NCBI RefSeq assembly: GCF_934561205.1
Contig: NZ_CAKTFU010000001.1
Span: forward strand, 186,001-250,000
DNA from: an uncultured Gemmiger sp.
Lineage (GTDB): Bacteria; Bacillota; Clostridia; Oscillospirales; Ruminococcaceae
Direction of reading: 5' to 3'
Length of the DNA: 64,000 nt
The notes below the pieces were generated by a model that was given only the letters and a program-made list of their open reading frames with translations, searched no databases and was not told the origin of the DNA. Below, piece by piece: positions 44,001-52,563 of the stretch. Each line of letters opens with the position of its first letter. Within the stretch, counting starts at the first letter, position 1. The position numbers were made by a program, and so were the translations under genes.

Positions 44001-44290
44001 ATGGTATGCCCCTGACCGTCAAAGGTGCCGTTGAAAATGGGGATACCCGCAAACCCCTGCCCTACCAGATCCAGATCGGTCTCCAGCAGGACGGTGCGGT
44101 TGGTGCTGTAGGTGTCCAGGCTGCAATCCTTGGCAAGCTGCAAAAGCTCGTCCACCGTCGTGATATGCACGGTGGGCTTTTCCTCCGGCAACGGCTCGGC
44201 ATCATCGGCAAAAACCGGCAGTGCAAGGCCGACCGACAGTGCCAGTGCGGTAAAGCCCGCCGCAAGGCGGCGCATCAGATCGTTTTTCAT
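41066..44290 (-). CDS. large GLUG-repeat surface protein with C-terminal anchor
   Basis: A 1074-residue secreted, membrane-anchored protein. Signal peptide is about 1-28 (cleavage near VFA). Residues about 30-330 and 640-830 hold nine or more GLUG-type repeats (VGGIAGENLAGGTVESC, VGGIVGDNHG, VGGIVGSQTGYVTAC and others). Between them lies a disordered region rich in PTPTPEP and SESAAASAP with two copies of the sequence GIVDPDFSTLG. The end is a Leu-rich helix and a KKKA tail, so it stays in the membrane. Adhesion or stalk-like function is known for GLUG proteins; its role here is inferred. Start overlaps the RND stop as ATGA behind GGAGG. Confidence 0.85.
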   Translation of the reverse strand: MKNDLMRRLAAGFTALALSVGLALPVFADDAEPLPEEKPTVHITTVDELLQLAKDCSLDTYSTNRTVLLETDLDLVGQGFAGIPIFNGTFDGQGHTISNLNLVQDGSVVGFFRYLDSDAVVQNLKLEGRAMPEGSRRSVGSVVGSNAGTVKNCSFVGVSSGVSKVGGIAGENLAGGTVESCSVTGSVYGAHFVGGIVGDNHGVIASCVNKAGVNTQVEQNEIDISSLTMKDLIGTENVADITDIGGVAGSSAGVVKNCQNLGTVGYQHMGYNVGGIVGSQTGYVTACTNYGTVYARKEAGGIVGQMEPNSILEYEKDTLQILGEQLDELQTLVDHACDDANAAASDASAQLNVLQSNVTNARTALERLLQTTADNVTLGQTDTTVDLSELKNSLKGDSDAEPTPTPTPEPTPQATETPDENVPTPTPTPTPTPESAPESAAASAPESTSESAAASAPQSASESVVEPASEPTPEPTPESDTEAPAVESAAESGEDRVVHGQPDPQSDEATPSVGIVDPDFSTLGELGGDTSDSDSENATPSLGIVDPDFSTLGDQSIWNDLGNALPDSMQVTVPTVEVTDRDAITASKNDLSGTLNSVANTIAALNSSGSSNSQTLINDVRAITKQMNKIGNTLAGAGDNTADPDDLFSDVSDTDTEQDTTGKVSYCVNHGTVDADINAGGITGAMARENDLDPEDDFHTAGSDSMNFKLKSRVVIRGCANYGEITGKKQGVGGIVGNMEMGSVLSSWNYGNVTAADATCVGGIAGTSKATIRESGAKCRLAGAKQVGGIAGSGYDIDTCRAMVVIDAGTEQLGAIAGTVDDPRSGNITGNTFVDEGVAGLDGVSYADIAAPLPFDAFAAQENLPGAFKKITVHFNAKGNCVAEFTLDYGGSFSAEQYPEVPQQDGSWGTWSDVDLTNLTFDAVVEAEYSDKTSVLQSEQQRDGRALLLVEGSFDSNDKLTLQPCEENPQPGTLESWLLPVQDEIAHTVRYLAPHDPDTLQLWLKTADGWQAWDAQTDGSYLKFTAPADATAFAVTENPVSGSRLLIAGIGAAVAVVLLLLLRKHCKQKNKKKA

Positions 44291-46797
44291 TGTTTGCCGC
44301 CTCCTTCGGTGGTGCCGTTGGTTTCGTTGGATTCTGCCTCGGTCACGCTGCCCTCGGTCAGGTACATGTCGGGCTGCGTCACATCGACCTCGGTGCCCGT
44401 GGAAATGGCCGCATTGAACTGACCGTGCAGCACACCCTTGATGTCGGCGTCCACCACGCCGTTGATGTAGCCGCGCACGCGTCCGTTGATGTGCATCGTA
44501 CCGCTGACATTGCGGGTCGCCCCGGCAATGCCCTTCATCTCAAAGCTGGTGCGCTCGATGATGACATCGCCCAGCACCAAAATCTGCGGCAGCACGAACA
44601 GGACCAGAATGATGGAAACAATGGTGCCACGGCCCAGACATTGACCGATGGCGGCAATGACGGGGTTGGTGGTCAATTTGCTGATCAGCACACCCGCCGA
44701 CGCCAGAATGGAGCCGGAGGTGAAAATCGTCGGGAAGGACTCGTTCAGCGCGGTGACGATGGCGTCCTTATGGTGCATGACCTTTTTCAGGTCGGTGTAG
44801 TGGCTGGAAATCACGATGGCGTAGTCGATGTTGGCGCCCATCTGAATGGAGTTGACGATCAGATAGCCCAGGAAGTACAGCGGAGAGTCCTGCAGATACG
44901 GCACCGAGAAGTTGATCCAGATACTGCCCTGAATGACAAAGATCAGCAGCACGGGCAGACCGGCGGACTTAAAGGTGAACAGCAGAACCAGAATGACGAA
45001 CAGGGCGCTCAGCACACTGATGAGCAGGTTGTCCTCGCCAAAGGAGCTGGACAGGTCCATAGCGCTGGTGGAGTTGCCCACAATATAGGCGTCCTCAGGG
45101 TAATATTTAGCCACGATATCGTGCATTTTGTCCAGGAAGGCAAAGGTTTCGTCGCTTTCCTCGGGGACGCTCAGGTAAGCGACCAAGCGGCTGTACTTTT
45201 CGGCCTGCAGCTGGACCTGCGCCTTGTCCAACTGGGCAAACAGGTCGTCCAGCGTGTCCTGCACATCGCCGCTAAGGGTTACGTTGCCGTCGTGCATTTC
45301 CTGCTCCAGAAACTTGAACATATCGTAGATGGGCACCTTGTAGTTACCCAGACCGTTGATGAACTCGCCGTACTGGTCGTGGTTGATGGCGTAAGCCCCA
45401 TACAGGGTCTTGGCGACCTCGTAGTCCAGACCTGCCATCTCCGCCAGCTGGCGGGGGGTCACGGCGTCGGTCAGCATATAGCCGTCCATGGCCTCAATGT
45501 TGGCCAGGCCCATGGTGGACTTGACCTCGGAGCAGTTTTCCAGCTCCTGCAAAATTTTGCCCTCGTTCTCATAGCTGCCGGAGGGCACGATGACGGCCAC
45601 CATGTTGGAGGTGCCGAACTCGCCCTTGATTTTCTGGTAGGCGATCTGGCTCTCGCTCTGCTTGGCGGTGACCAGATCGGTATAGGTGTAGCAGTAGGGG
45701 CACTTGTTGGCAAAGACGGCGGCGGCAATGACGATGACCGCAAAGATAGGCGGCACGACATACCGCGTTTTTACGTCAAATTTGCCGACGGCTGTGATTT
45801 TGGGAATCAGGTTTTTGTGGCGGGTCTTGTCGATCAAACGGCTGAACAGCACCAGCAGACCCGGCATCAGGGTGAACACGGCCAGCATACTGAACAAGAT
45901 GGCCTTGATCAGCACCACGGCAAGGTCACGACCGATGCCGAAGTGCATAAAGCCCAGCGCGGCCAGACCGCTGATGGTCGTCAGCGAGGAGGAGGAAATC
46001 TCCGGGATAGCCTTGGACAAGGCGGCAATGCAAGCCTCGCGGGTGTCCATTGTTTCGTGCTCGTCGCTGAAGCGGTGGCACAGAATAATGGCGTAGTCGA
46101 TGGCCAGTGCCAGCTGCAAAATCACCGTGACCGAGTTGGAGATAAAGCTGATGGTGCCGCACAAAAAGTTTGTGCCCATGTTCAAAAGGGCAGCCGCGCC
46201 GAAGGTCATAATCAGAACCGGCACCTCGGCGTAGGAGCGGGAAGTCAGCGTCAGCACGACCACAATGATGATGGCGGCAATGACGACGATGACGCTCATC
46301 TCCGCCTGCAGGTCGGCGGAGGTATCCACGCCCACCTGCGTGTCAACGTAGGTGTCGTAATCTGCCAGCGCGTCGCGAATATCCTGCATGGCGGTCTTGG
46401 CGCGCTCGTCGTCCTCCTCGGCGTCAAAGCTGACCGAGTAGAGCGCCGATGCATCGGCGTAGTGATCCTTGGTGGCATCAAATTCCACGGTATCCACGCC
46501 GTCAATGTCCTCAATGACCTCCTGCAGGTCCAGCGCGGTGTCGTAGCTGATGTTGGACACCATGACGCGCGCCGAGCCGTAGGTGATAAAGTTGTCGTTC
46601 ATCACGGTCAGGCCCTGACGGGTCTCGGTGGAGTCGGGCAGGTAGGTGGTGATATCGTTTTCCACCTTGACCCAGCCAGTCGCAACAGCGCTGAAAATCA
46701 AGGCAAATATGTACAATAAGAAAAACAGATTGCGTTTATCGACGATAAGCGCCGCCAGCTTTTCCATGGCATTGCCTTTCGGCTTTTGGTTTTCCAA
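44287..46797 (-). CDS. RND superfamily (MMPL-type) transporter with bactofilin-like tail
   Basis: An 836-residue polytopic membrane protein with two MMPL halves. Each half has one helix (LFFLLYIFALIFSAVATGW), a large external loop and a bundle of about five helices, with the conserved intramembrane Asp in ALAIDYAII and ANIDYAIVISS. After the last helix, about residue 760, comes a short beta-repeat tail (GTMHINGRVRGYINGVVDAD) like bactofilin turns, then a disordered end. A cargo of lipids, wall precursors or drugs is possible. The TTG at 46797 is chosen with GGGAGG 9 nt upstream; the ATG at 46767 (MEKLAALIV) is an alternative. It is coupled to the GLUG protein. Confidence 0.85.
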   Translation of the reverse strand: MENQKPKGNAMEKLAALIVDKRNLFFLLYIFALIFSAVATGWVKVENDITTYLPDSTETRQGLTVMNDNFITYGSARVMVSNISYDTALDLQEVIEDIDGVDTVEFDATKDHYADASALYSVSFDAEEDDERAKTAMQDIRDALADYDTYVDTQVGVDTSADLQAEMSVIVVIAAIIIVVVLTLTSRSYAEVPVLIMTFGAAALLNMGTNFLCGTISFISNSVTVILQLALAIDYAIILCHRFSDEHETMDTREACIAALSKAIPEISSSSLTTISGLAALGFMHFGIGRDLAVVLIKAILFSMLAVFTLMPGLLVLFSRLIDKTRHKNLIPKITAVGKFDVKTRYVVPPIFAVIVIAAAVFANKCPYCYTYTDLVTAKQSESQIAYQKIKGEFGTSNMVAVIVPSGSYENEGKILQELENCSEVKSTMGLANIEAMDGYMLTDAVTPRQLAEMAGLDYEVAKTLYGAYAINHDQYGEFINGLGNYKVPIYDMFKFLEQEMHDGNVTLSGDVQDTLDDLFAQLDKAQVQLQAEKYSRLVAYLSVPEESDETFAFLDKMHDIVAKYYPEDAYIVGNSTSAMDLSSSFGEDNLLISVLSALFVILVLLFTFKSAGLPVLLIFVIQGSIWINFSVPYLQDSPLYFLGYLIVNSIQMGANIDYAIVISSHYTDLKKVMHHKDAIVTALNESFPTIFTSGSILASAGVLISKLTTNPVIAAIGQCLGRGTIVSIILVLFVLPQILVLGDVIIERTSFEMKGIAGATRNVSGTMHINGRVRGYINGVVDADIKGVLHGQFNAAISTGTEVDVTQPDMYLTEGSVTEAESNETNGTTEGGGKQ

Positions 46798-46844
46798 AGA
46801 AAGATGCCTCCCTTTTGGGTTCAGTCCCCTACTATGATAATTTT

Positions 46845-46850
46845 ATTATA
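46845..46850 (-). promoter_or_regulatory. -10 element of the RND-GLUG operon
   Basis: A perfect TATAAT lies about 48 nt before the start, with no good -35 at 17 bp (TGGTAT). The operon may need an activator. Confidence 0.45.
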
Positions 46851-46936
46851 CAAGCCTTGCGCCGGTTATACCAGATACAAAAAGGATTTTCTGTACAAAT
46901 TTTACCCGTTAAACTTGTGCATATCGCGCAATAAAA

Positions 46937-46967
46937 AACACCGTGCGGTGTTAAACCACACGGTGTT
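46937..46967 (-). terminator. intrinsic terminator after rplL
   Basis: A 9-bp stem AACACCGTG with CACGGTGTT, followed by a run of six U on the minus strand, 23 nt past the rplL stop. Confidence 0.85.
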
Positions 46968-46989
46968 AAAAAGCGTTGATAAGCTAAAA

Positions 46990-47364
46990 TTACTTCAGCT
47001 CGATCTTGGCGCCCAGCTCTTCCAGCTTCTTCTTGATGTCCTCAGCGTCAGCCTTGGAAGCCTGCTCCTTCAGCTTGGCGTTGGGGGTCTCAACGAGCTT
47101 CTTGGCCTCCATCAGGGAAGCGCCGGTCAGCTCCTTAACGGTCTTGATGACCTGCATCTTGTTGGCGCCAACGTCAGCCAGGATGACGTCGAACTCGGTC
47201 TTCTCTTCCTCAGCGGGAGCAGCAGCACCGGCAGCAGCGGGAGCAGCGGCGGCAACGGCGGAAACGCCGAATTCCTCGCAGATGGTATCAACGAGCTCTT
47301 TGAGCTCCAGAACAGTCATAGTCTTGACAGACTCGACAATGGCAGTGATCTTCTCAGAAGCCAT
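46990..47364 (-). CDS. rplL: 50S ribosomal protein L7/L12
   Basis: The stalk protein that recruits translation factors, 124 residues. The N-terminal dimerisation domain is about 1-33; the Ala-rich hinge ([18 protein letters not shown]) is at about 37-55; and the C-terminal factor-binding domain contains [15 protein letters not shown] and [16 protein letters not shown]. The ATG at 47364 (MASEKITAI) is preceded by GGAGG. It follows rplJ after about 90 nt. Confidence 0.97.
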   Translation of the reverse strand: MASEKITAIVESVKTMTVLELKELVDTICEEFGVSAVAAAAPAAAGAAAPAEEEKTEFDVILADVGANKMQVIKTVKELTGASLMEAKKLVETPNAKLKEQASKADAEDIKKKLEELGAKIELK

Positions 47365-47457
47365 GGTAGTTACCTCCATAAATTTTAATGTTGTTATGCG
47401 GCGCGGTTTGTTGAAAAGCGCTGCGCCTGTGCGCTTATGCCGCGTGACCTAAAAAAC

Positions 47458-47970
47458 TTAGGCAGCGGTTTCGTCCTGCTTGTCGACGATACCCTGCAGG
47501 GCAACGGCCAGACCACCAACGATACCGTTGAGGCTGCCGGCCAGCATGGAGAGCAGGCCTTCGCGGTTGGGCATGGTAGACAGGCTCTTGACACCTGCAG
47601 CATCCATGACGACGCCGTCGCAGAAGCCGCCCTTGACAACAAAGCGCTTGGACTTGTCGGCGTCAGCAAACTTGCACAGGATGCGAGCAGCAGCAGCCGG
47701 ATCCTCGGCGGACAGAGCAATGGCGGTGTCACCCTTGAAGTACTCGGTCAGACCCTCGTACTGGGTGCCCTTAACAGCCAGACGCAGCATGGAGTTCTTG
47801 ACTACCATGTAATGGACGCCGGCCTCGCGCAGCTCCTTACGCAGCTTGGTGTCATCAGAAACGCTGATGCCGTTGTAAGCAACGACAACACCGGCCAGAG
47901 AGGCCTCGATCTTAGCGTTCAGGTCGGCAACAAGAGCCTTCTTGGATTCCAGAATCTTTGCACTGGGCAT
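47458..47970 (-). CDS. rplJ: 50S ribosomal protein L10
   Basis: Anchors L7/L12 dimers to 23S rRNA. The 170-residue protein begins MPSAKILESKKALVADL (ATG at 47970, AGGTG site upstream) and has the rRNA-binding N-terminal domain (DDTKLRKELREAGVHYMVVKN) and a short helical C-terminus (MLAGSLNGIVGGLAVALQGI) for L12. Expression is controlled by an L10-type leader with an attenuator at 48028-48146. Confidence 0.97.
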   Translation of the reverse strand: MPSAKILESKKALVADLNAKIEASLAGVVVAYNGISVSDDTKLRKELREAGVHYMVVKNSMLRLAVKGTQYEGLTEYFKGDTAIALSAEDPAAAARILCKFADADKSKRFVVKGGFCDGVVMDAAGVKSLSTMPNREGLLSMLAGSLNGIVGGLAVALQGIVDKQDETAA

Positions 47971-48027
47971 TTGAATTTCACCTCGTTCCACTTACAGATT
48001 GGTTTCGGTAAGCGGCTTTTTTGTGAT

Positions 48028-48150
48028 ATTACAGAAAAAAGCCCCTTTCCCGTCGCCGGGAAAAGGGCTTGAAAGCATAGCAATCAAACGCACGTTTCTC
48101 GGCAGGTGGGTTTTCCCCGTTATGCCTTACGGCACCTGCTGTCTTAAAAA
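48028..48150 (-). promoter_or_regulatory. L10 leader with attenuator
   Basis: The leader starts AAGACAGCAGGTGCCGTAAG, folds to pair CAGGTG with CACCTG, and runs on as ...GCCGAGAAACG, the pattern of the Firmicutes L10(L12) autoregulatory leader. It is followed by a terminator-like stem (AAGCCCTTTTCCCGG with CGGGAAAGGGGCTT, 48070-48039) and a U6 tract. Excess L10 binding would favour termination. Confidence 0.8.
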
Positions 48151-48160
48151 CAGCTTAATT

Positions 48161-48189
48161 AGTATAGCACAAGAATGTGCGTTTGTCAA
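48161..48189 (-). promoter_or_regulatory. sigma-A promoter of rplJ-rplL
   Basis: A consensus TTGACA (48189-48184), a 17-bp spacer and TATACT (48166-48161) directly upstream of the L10 leader. A small hairpin, TTTCAGG with CCTGAAA (48194-48213), ends the rplA region. Confidence 0.88.
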
Positions 48190-48213
48190 GCACTTTCAGG
48201 AAAAATCCTGAAA

Positions 48214-48906
48214 TTATACGCCGTACTTGTTGGTAGCAACGCGAACGCCGGGGCCCATGGTGGTGGCGATGGTAGCGCTCTTGAAGTACTGGCCCTTGGC
48301 AGCGGCGGGCTTAGCCTTGGCGATGGCATCCAGAACGGTGTCCAGGTTGACCATCAGCTTCTCGGCGCCGAAAGAGGCCTTGCCGATGGGCACATGGATG
48401 ATGTTCTGCTTGTCCAGACGGTACTCGATCTTACCGGCCTTGGCATCGGTAACAGCCTTGCCGACATCAGGGGTAACAGTGCCGGCCTTGGGGTTGGGCA
48501 TCAAGCCACGGGGGCCCAGAACCTTACCCAGACGGCCAACCTTGCCCATCATGTCAGGGGTGGTGACCAGGACGTCGAAGTCCAGGTAACCGCCGGCGAT
48601 CTTGGCGATCAGATCGTCATCACCGACCTCCTGCGCACCGGCAGCCTCGGCGGCCTTGGCGGCGTCGCCCTTAGCGATGGCGATAACGCGGACGTTCTTG
48701 CCGGTGCCGTTGGGCAGAACAACAGCGCCGCGAACCTGCTGGTCAGCGTGGCGGCTGTCAACGCCCAGGCGGACGTGCAGCTCAACGGTCTCGTCGAACT
48801 TAGCGGTAGCGGTCTTGCAGCACAGCTCCAAGGCCTCGGTCGGATCATAGGTCTTGCTGGCCTCGATCAGCTTGACAGCGTCAATATATTTCTTGCCGTG
48901 TTTCAT
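48214..48906 (-). CDS. rplA: 50S ribosomal protein L1
   Basis: A 230-residue rRNA-binding protein of the L1 stalk and translational regulator. It starts [15 protein letters not shown] and has the signature [20 protein letters not shown]. It lies 18 nt after rplK. The Lys-rich N-terminal helix matches homologues. Confidence 0.97.
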   Translation of the reverse strand: MKHGKKYIDAVKLIEASKTYDPTEALELCCKTATAKFDETVELHVRLGVDSRHADQQVRGAVVLPNGTGKNVRVIAIAKGDAAKAAEAAGAQEVGDDDLIAKIAGGYLDFDVLVTTPDMMGKVGRLGKVLGPRGLMPNPKAGTVTPDVGKAVTDAKAGKIEYRLDKQNIIHVPIGKASFGAEKLMVNLDTVLDAIAKAKPAAAKGQYFKSATIATTMGPGVRVATNKYGV

Positions 48907-48924
48907 TGCTTATTCCCCTCCTAT

Positions 48925-49350
48925 TCAGCCCTCAACGGTAACGCCCATGCTGCGGGCGGTGCCCTTGATCATGCTGACAGCGGCTTCCAGAGAAGCAGCG
49001 TTCAGGTCGGGCATCTTGGTCTTGGCGATCTCCTCGGCCTGAGCCAGCGTGATGGAGCCAACCTTGTTCTTGTTGGGCACGCCGGAAGCAGTGTCGATGC
49101 CGGCAGCCTTCTTGATCAGAACGGGCGCCGGAGGAGTCTTGGTGATGAAGGAGAAGGAACGGTCAGCGTAAACGGTGATGACGACGGGGATGATCATGCC
49201 CATCTGGCCCTTAGTACGCTCGTTGAACTCCTTGGTGAAAGCCATGATGTTGACGCCCTTCTGGCCCAGAGCGGGACCAACAGGGGGAGCCGGAGTTGCC
49301 TTGCCGGCGGGGATTTGCAGCTTAATGTAGCCAGTGATTTTCTGTGCCAT
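48925..49350 (-). CDS. rplK: 50S ribosomal protein L11
   Basis: Part of the factor-binding (GTPase-associated) region, 141 residues. It starts [20 protein letters not shown] and has the Pro-rich hinge [17 protein letters not shown]. The ATG at 49350 follows GGAGG. The upstream gap of 142 nt to nusG contains a stem AACCG...CGGTTTTTAT that may be a partial attenuator. It is the substrate of PrmA, encoded at 53.2 kb. Confidence 0.97.
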   Translation of the reverse strand: MAQKITGYIKLQIPAGKATPAPPVGPALGQKGVNIMAFTKEFNERTKGQMGMIIPVVITVYADRSFSFITKTPPAPVLIKKAAGIDTASGVPNKNKVGSITLAQAEEIAKTKMPDLNAASLEAAVSMIKGTARSMGVTVEG

Positions 49351-49492
49351 AATATTTGCACCTCCAAATTTTGTGGTGAGTTGCGGCCTGCGGTGCAGAC
49401 CTCCCACGGGCGCGCGACCTCCGCACGCCCTATAAAAACCGTACCCCGGAAGGATATCCGTTCGCGGTTTCTACCGGAAATTCGTTGCTGTG

Positions 49493-50035
49493 TTAGAACA
49501 GCTTGACCTGATGCAGTTCGAGTTCTGCGGGCAGCTCTCGGCCAAACATCGTGATCTTTACGCGCACCTTGCGCGCGGGGATGTCGATCTCCTCGACCGT
49601 ACCGACGGAACCTTCCATCGGGCCTGCGGTGATCTCGACCGTGTCGCCGACCTTGTATTCGACACTCAGATCGGTGACGACATTTTCGACACCCATCTTG
49701 GCGACTTCCTCCTCGGTCAGAGGCTCCGGCTTGGAGGCCGGGCCGACAAAACCGGTGCAGCCGCGCGTGTTGCGCACGATGTACCAGGTGTTGTCGTTCA
49801 TCACCATCTTAACGAACACATAGCCGGGGTACAGCTTGTGCTGCACCTCTTTTTCGCCGGTTTTGTTGCCGCGCTTGTCAAAGACTTCTTCGACAACAGT
49901 TTCCGTGGGAACCTTGACGTCGCAGATAAGGTCCTGAATACGGCGGTTTTCCACCATCGTCATCAGGTCCTGGGCGACCTTGTTCTCATAGCCGGAATAG
50001 GTATGCACGACATACCAGTTTGCTTGTTCTGCCAT
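49493..50035 (-). CDS. nusG: transcription termination/antitermination protein NusG
   Basis: A 180-residue elongation factor that binds RNA polymerase and couples transcription to translation. The NGN domain contains WYVVHTYSGYENKVAQDL, and the C-terminal KOW domain has YKVGDTVEITAGPMEGSVGTV. The ATG at 50035 is chosen; GGAGG lies 10 nt upstream, while an ATG at 50044 is only 2 nt from it. It follows secE after about 27 nt. Confidence 0.97.
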   Translation of the reverse strand: MAEQANWYVVHTYSGYENKVAQDLMTMVENRRIQDLICDVKVPTETVVEEVFDKRGNKTGEKEVQHKLYPGYVFVKMVMNDNTWYIVRNTRGCTGFVGPASKPEPLTEEEVAKMGVENVVTDLSVEYKVGDTVEITAGPMEGSVGTVEEIDIPARKVRVKITMFGRELPAELELHQVKLF

Positions 50036-50062
50036 AAGGGTCATTGCCTCCGCTCAAAGCGC

Positions 50063-50338
50063 TCAGGCGCCGATCATCAGGTGAATGGCGCCGCCAAAGA
50101 TAAGATCCAGCACGATCAGCACAACGGCTGCGGCCGCCACCACGAGAATGACGGTGATGGTGTTGGTCTTAACATCCTTTTTGCTGGGCCATACAACTTT
50201 TTTCAGTTCACTTTTGGTATCCTTGAAATACTTGCCAATGCCCTTGAAAAAGTTTTTGACCTTACCAAAGAACGAAGTTTTTTTGGTTTTGTTGCTTTGA
50301 GTCTGGGCTGCAGCGGGAGCTGCTTTTTTGTCTGCCAT
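50063..50338 (-). CDS. secE: preprotein translocase subunit SecE
   Basis: The small single-span clamp of the SecYEG channel, 91 residues. A basic N-terminal region with an amphipathic helix (KYFKDTKSELKKVVWPSKK) leads to a membrane helix at about 60-84 (ITVILVVAAAAVVLIVLDLIF). It has the standard rpmG-secE-nusG position. Confidence 0.96.
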   Translation of the reverse strand: MADKKAAPAAAQTQSNKTKKTSFFGKVKNFFKGIGKYFKDTKSELKKVVWPSKKDVKTNTITVILVVAAAAVVLIVLDLIFGGAIHLMIGA

Positions 50339-50354
50339 CTCTAAGCTCCTATCC

Positions 50355-50504
50355 TCACTTGGTTTCGCGGTGAAGGGTATGCTTCTTGCAGAAACGGCAA
50401 TACTTCTTCATCTCAAGACGATCGGGAGAATTCTTCTTGTTCTTCTCCTTGTTGTAGTTGCGCTGCTTGCACTCGGTGCAAGCCAGGGTGATCTTGACAG
50501 TCAT
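50355..50504 (-). CDS. rpmG: 50S ribosomal protein L33
   Basis: A 49-residue protein starting [18 protein letters not shown], with the zinc-binding C-x2-C near residue 9-12 and a second CRFC near residue 37-40, so this is the zinc-containing paralogue. The ATG at 50504 is preceded by GGAGG with a 9-nt spacer. It is the first gene of the rpmG-secE-nusG-rplK-rplA operon. Confidence 0.95.
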   Translation of the reverse strand: MTVKITLACTECKQRNYNKEKNKKNSPDRLEMKKYCRFCKKHTLHRETK

Positions 50505-50603
50505 GTTTCGGCACCTCCATTATCGGTTAATAAGCCTCCCTCGCGCTTGCGGGCCGCCCTGGAAAAAGGGCATAAAAAATAAACCCGCAAAAGAGGTGCT
50601 ATC

Positions 50604-50632
50604 ATAATAACACATCCAAGGGGTCGTGTCAA
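50604..50632 (-). promoter_or_regulatory. sigma-A promoter of the rpmG-secE-nusG-rplKA operon
   Basis: A consensus TTGACA (50632-50627), a 17-bp spacer and TATTAT (50609-50604). The leader of about 95 nt is rich in paired GC. Confidence 0.88.
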
Positions 50633-50683
50633 TAGATTTTGCAAGGATATCGGCAGATTTTTGCAAATTTATGCCGTAAAAAA

Positions 50684-50702
50684 GCGCCCGCTGCGCGGGC
50701 GC
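50684..50702 (-). terminator. intrinsic terminator of the spoVA operon
   Basis: A perfect 8-bp stem GCGCCCGC with GCGGGCGC, a 3-nt loop and six U residues on the minus strand, 18 nt past the spoVAE stop. Confidence 0.88.
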
Positions 50703-50720
50703 ACCTATACGAGTCCTGTT

Positions 50721-51077
50721 TCAGCTTTGATCCTTGCTTTTGCCCACGGCTGCGGCCGCCAGGGCAAAGATCAGGCTGGCCGCTATGCCGCCGGAGGCCG
50801 CAGTAAGTCCGCCGGTAAACGCGCCCGGCAGCCCCAGCTCGTCCACAGCGGTCTGTACGCCCTGTGCCAGCAGATGTCCAAACCCCAGCAGGGGCACGCT
50901 CGCCCCCGCCCCTGCCAGTTCGACAAGCGGCGCGTACCAGCCCACCGCGCTCAGCACCACACCCGCCACCACATACCCTGTCAGGATGCGCGCAGGGGTC
51001 AACTTGGTGTAGTCCATAAGCAGCTGCCCCACCACACAGATGGCACCGCCCACAACAAACGCCCAGACGTAGTTCAT
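50721..51077 (-). CDS. spoVAE: stage V sporulation protein AE
   Basis: A small membrane subunit (118 residues) of the SpoVA dipicolinic-acid channel. It has about four hydrophobic helices, starting MNYVWAFVVGGAICVVGQLL, and GYVVAGVVLSAVGWYAPL. It overlaps spoVAD by four bases (ATGA), as in other spoVA operons. Confidence 0.93.
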   Translation of the reverse strand: MNYVWAFVVGGAICVVGQLLMDYTKLTPARILTGYVVAGVVLSAVGWYAPLVELAGAGASVPLLGFGHLLAQGVQTAVDELGLPGAFTGGLTAASGGIAASLIFALAAAAVGKSKDQS

Positions 51078-52093
51078 ACCGCACCTCCCAGTTCAATGCA
51101 GTGCGCAATGCCGGGGATGCTTTCCCCCTGCAAAAAGGTGGTCTGGCTCATCAGCGCCCCCGTTGCCACAAACAGCACACGGCGGTACCGCCCCGTTTTA
51201 AGCCCCGGCAGAATGTGGCTGCAGAGCACGGCGGCACTGCACCCGGCCCCGCTGCCGCCCGCCTGTACGTTTTGTTCCTCTACCTTATATAGTAGGCAGC
51301 CGCAGTCGCGATGGTTGGGCAGGGGCAGCCCCTCTTTATCCATCTGCTCATGCAGCAGGTCGCTGCCTACCTGCCCCAGGTCGCCCGTAAAAATCGCGTC
51401 GAAGTCCTGCGGTGCCGCCCCCGTGGCGTCAAAATACCGCAACAACGTGCTTGCGGCGGCGGGCATCATGGCCGCGCCCATGTTGTTGATGTCGCGTACC
51501 TCGTAGTCCTGTACGCGGCCGAAGGTGACGGAAAAAATCGGCACTCCTGCCGCACCCGCGCCGCGCACCAGACAGGCCCCTGCGGCGGTCGCGGTCCACT
51601 GGGCCGTGGGCGTGCGCTTGGCGCCATAGGGCAGCGGCGTCCGGAATTGACGCTCCGCCGCACAAAAATGGCTGCTTGTAAACGCCAGTGCCTGCTGCGC
51701 CAGCCCGCAGGCGGCAAAGCAGGCGGCAAGCCCCAGGGTTTCCGCCATGGTGGAGCACGCCCCGTACACGCCTGCAAACGGCGTGCCGAGGGTGCGCATC
51801 GTGTAGTTGCTGGCGGTACACTGCGCCTGCAAATCTCCGGCAAAGGTCAGCTGCACGTCCTTGCGGGCAACGTCCGCTTTGCGCAGACAAAGCCCGACTG
51901 CTTGCTGCTGCAGCAGACTTTCGGCCTGCTCCCAGTCGGCACAGCCCTGCGCGGCAAAGGCGGCATCCTGCGTCAAAAAATCAAACTGCGCGGCCAGCGG
52001 GCCTTCGCTTTCCTTTTTGCCCCCTGCAGCCGCCCAGGAGGCCACGATCGGCGGGCGGTCAAAAAACAGCGTATCTTTCTTTCTGGCAGGCAT
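51074..52093 (-). CDS. spoVAD: stage V sporulation protein AD
   Basis: The dipicolinic-acid-binding subunit of the SpoVA system, 339 residues with a thiolase-like fold but lacking thiolase chemistry. Motifs include FAGVYGACSTMAETLGLAA and, near the C-terminus, HILPGLKTGRYRRVLFVATGALMSQ. It lies 3 nt after spoVAC. In germinating spores it acts with SpoVAC and SpoVAE at the inner membrane. Confidence 0.94.
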   Translation of the reverse strand: MPARKKDTLFFDRPPIVASWAAAGGKKESEGPLAAQFDFLTQDAAFAAQGCADWEQAESLLQQQAVGLCLRKADVARKDVQLTFAGDLQAQCTASNYTMRTLGTPFAGVYGACSTMAETLGLAACFAACGLAQQALAFTSSHFCAAERQFRTPLPYGAKRTPTAQWTATAAGACLVRGAGAAGVPIFSVTFGRVQDYEVRDINNMGAAMMPAAASTLLRYFDATGAAPQDFDAIFTGDLGQVGSDLLHEQMDKEGLPLPNHRDCGCLLYKVEEQNVQAGGSGAGCSAAVLCSHILPGLKTGRYRRVLFVATGALMSQTTFLQGESIPGIAHCIELGGAV

Positions 52094-52096
52094 CGT

Positions 52097-52540
52097 TCAC
52101 CCCACCTTTCCGATCAGCCAGTACAGCACGCCCCACACAAAGGATGACAGCGTCCCGTAGGCAATGACCGGCCCTGCAATGATGAAGATCCTGGCTCCCA
52201 CACCGGTGACCCAGCCCTCGGCCTTAAACTCGATGGCCGGGCTGACCACCGAGTTGGCAAACCCTGTGATGGGCACCAGCGTGCCCGCGCCCGCGTGCGT
52301 CGCCAGCTTTTGGTACCAGCCGGGCAGGGTTGCCAGCGCCGAGAGAAAAATCAAACCGATGCTTGTCAGCGTTCCGGCCAGCGTTGCATCATACCACAGC
52401 AAAAACAGTTGGCGCAGCGCTTCGCCCAGCGCACAGATACCGCCCCCTACCCCGAACGCCCACGCACAGTCTTGCCAAACTGCGGACGGCGGCGAGGTTC
52501 GCTTGACCATTTCTGCATATTGCCTTGGGTTCAGTTTCAC
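52097..52540 (-). CDS. spoVAC: stage V sporulation protein AC
   Basis: The membrane channel subunit of the SpoVA system, 147 residues with about four helices (for example WAFGVGGGICALGEALRQLF). GTG start at 52540 with AAGGGGG 8 nt upstream. It has a forespore-type promoter at 52564-52593 and leads the spoVAC-D-E operon. The SpoVAC protein is known to act as a mechanosensitive channel for dipicolinate release in Bacillus. Confidence 0.94.
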   Translation of the reverse strand: MKLNPRQYAEMVKRTSPPSAVWQDCAWAFGVGGGICALGEALRQLFLLWYDATLAGTLTSIGLIFLSALATLPGWYQKLATHAGAGTLVPITGFANSVVSPAIEFKAEGWVTGVGARIFIIAGPVIAYGTLSSFVWGVLYWLIGKVG

Positions 52541-52563
52541 GCATGATTCCCCCTTTTTGGGGG

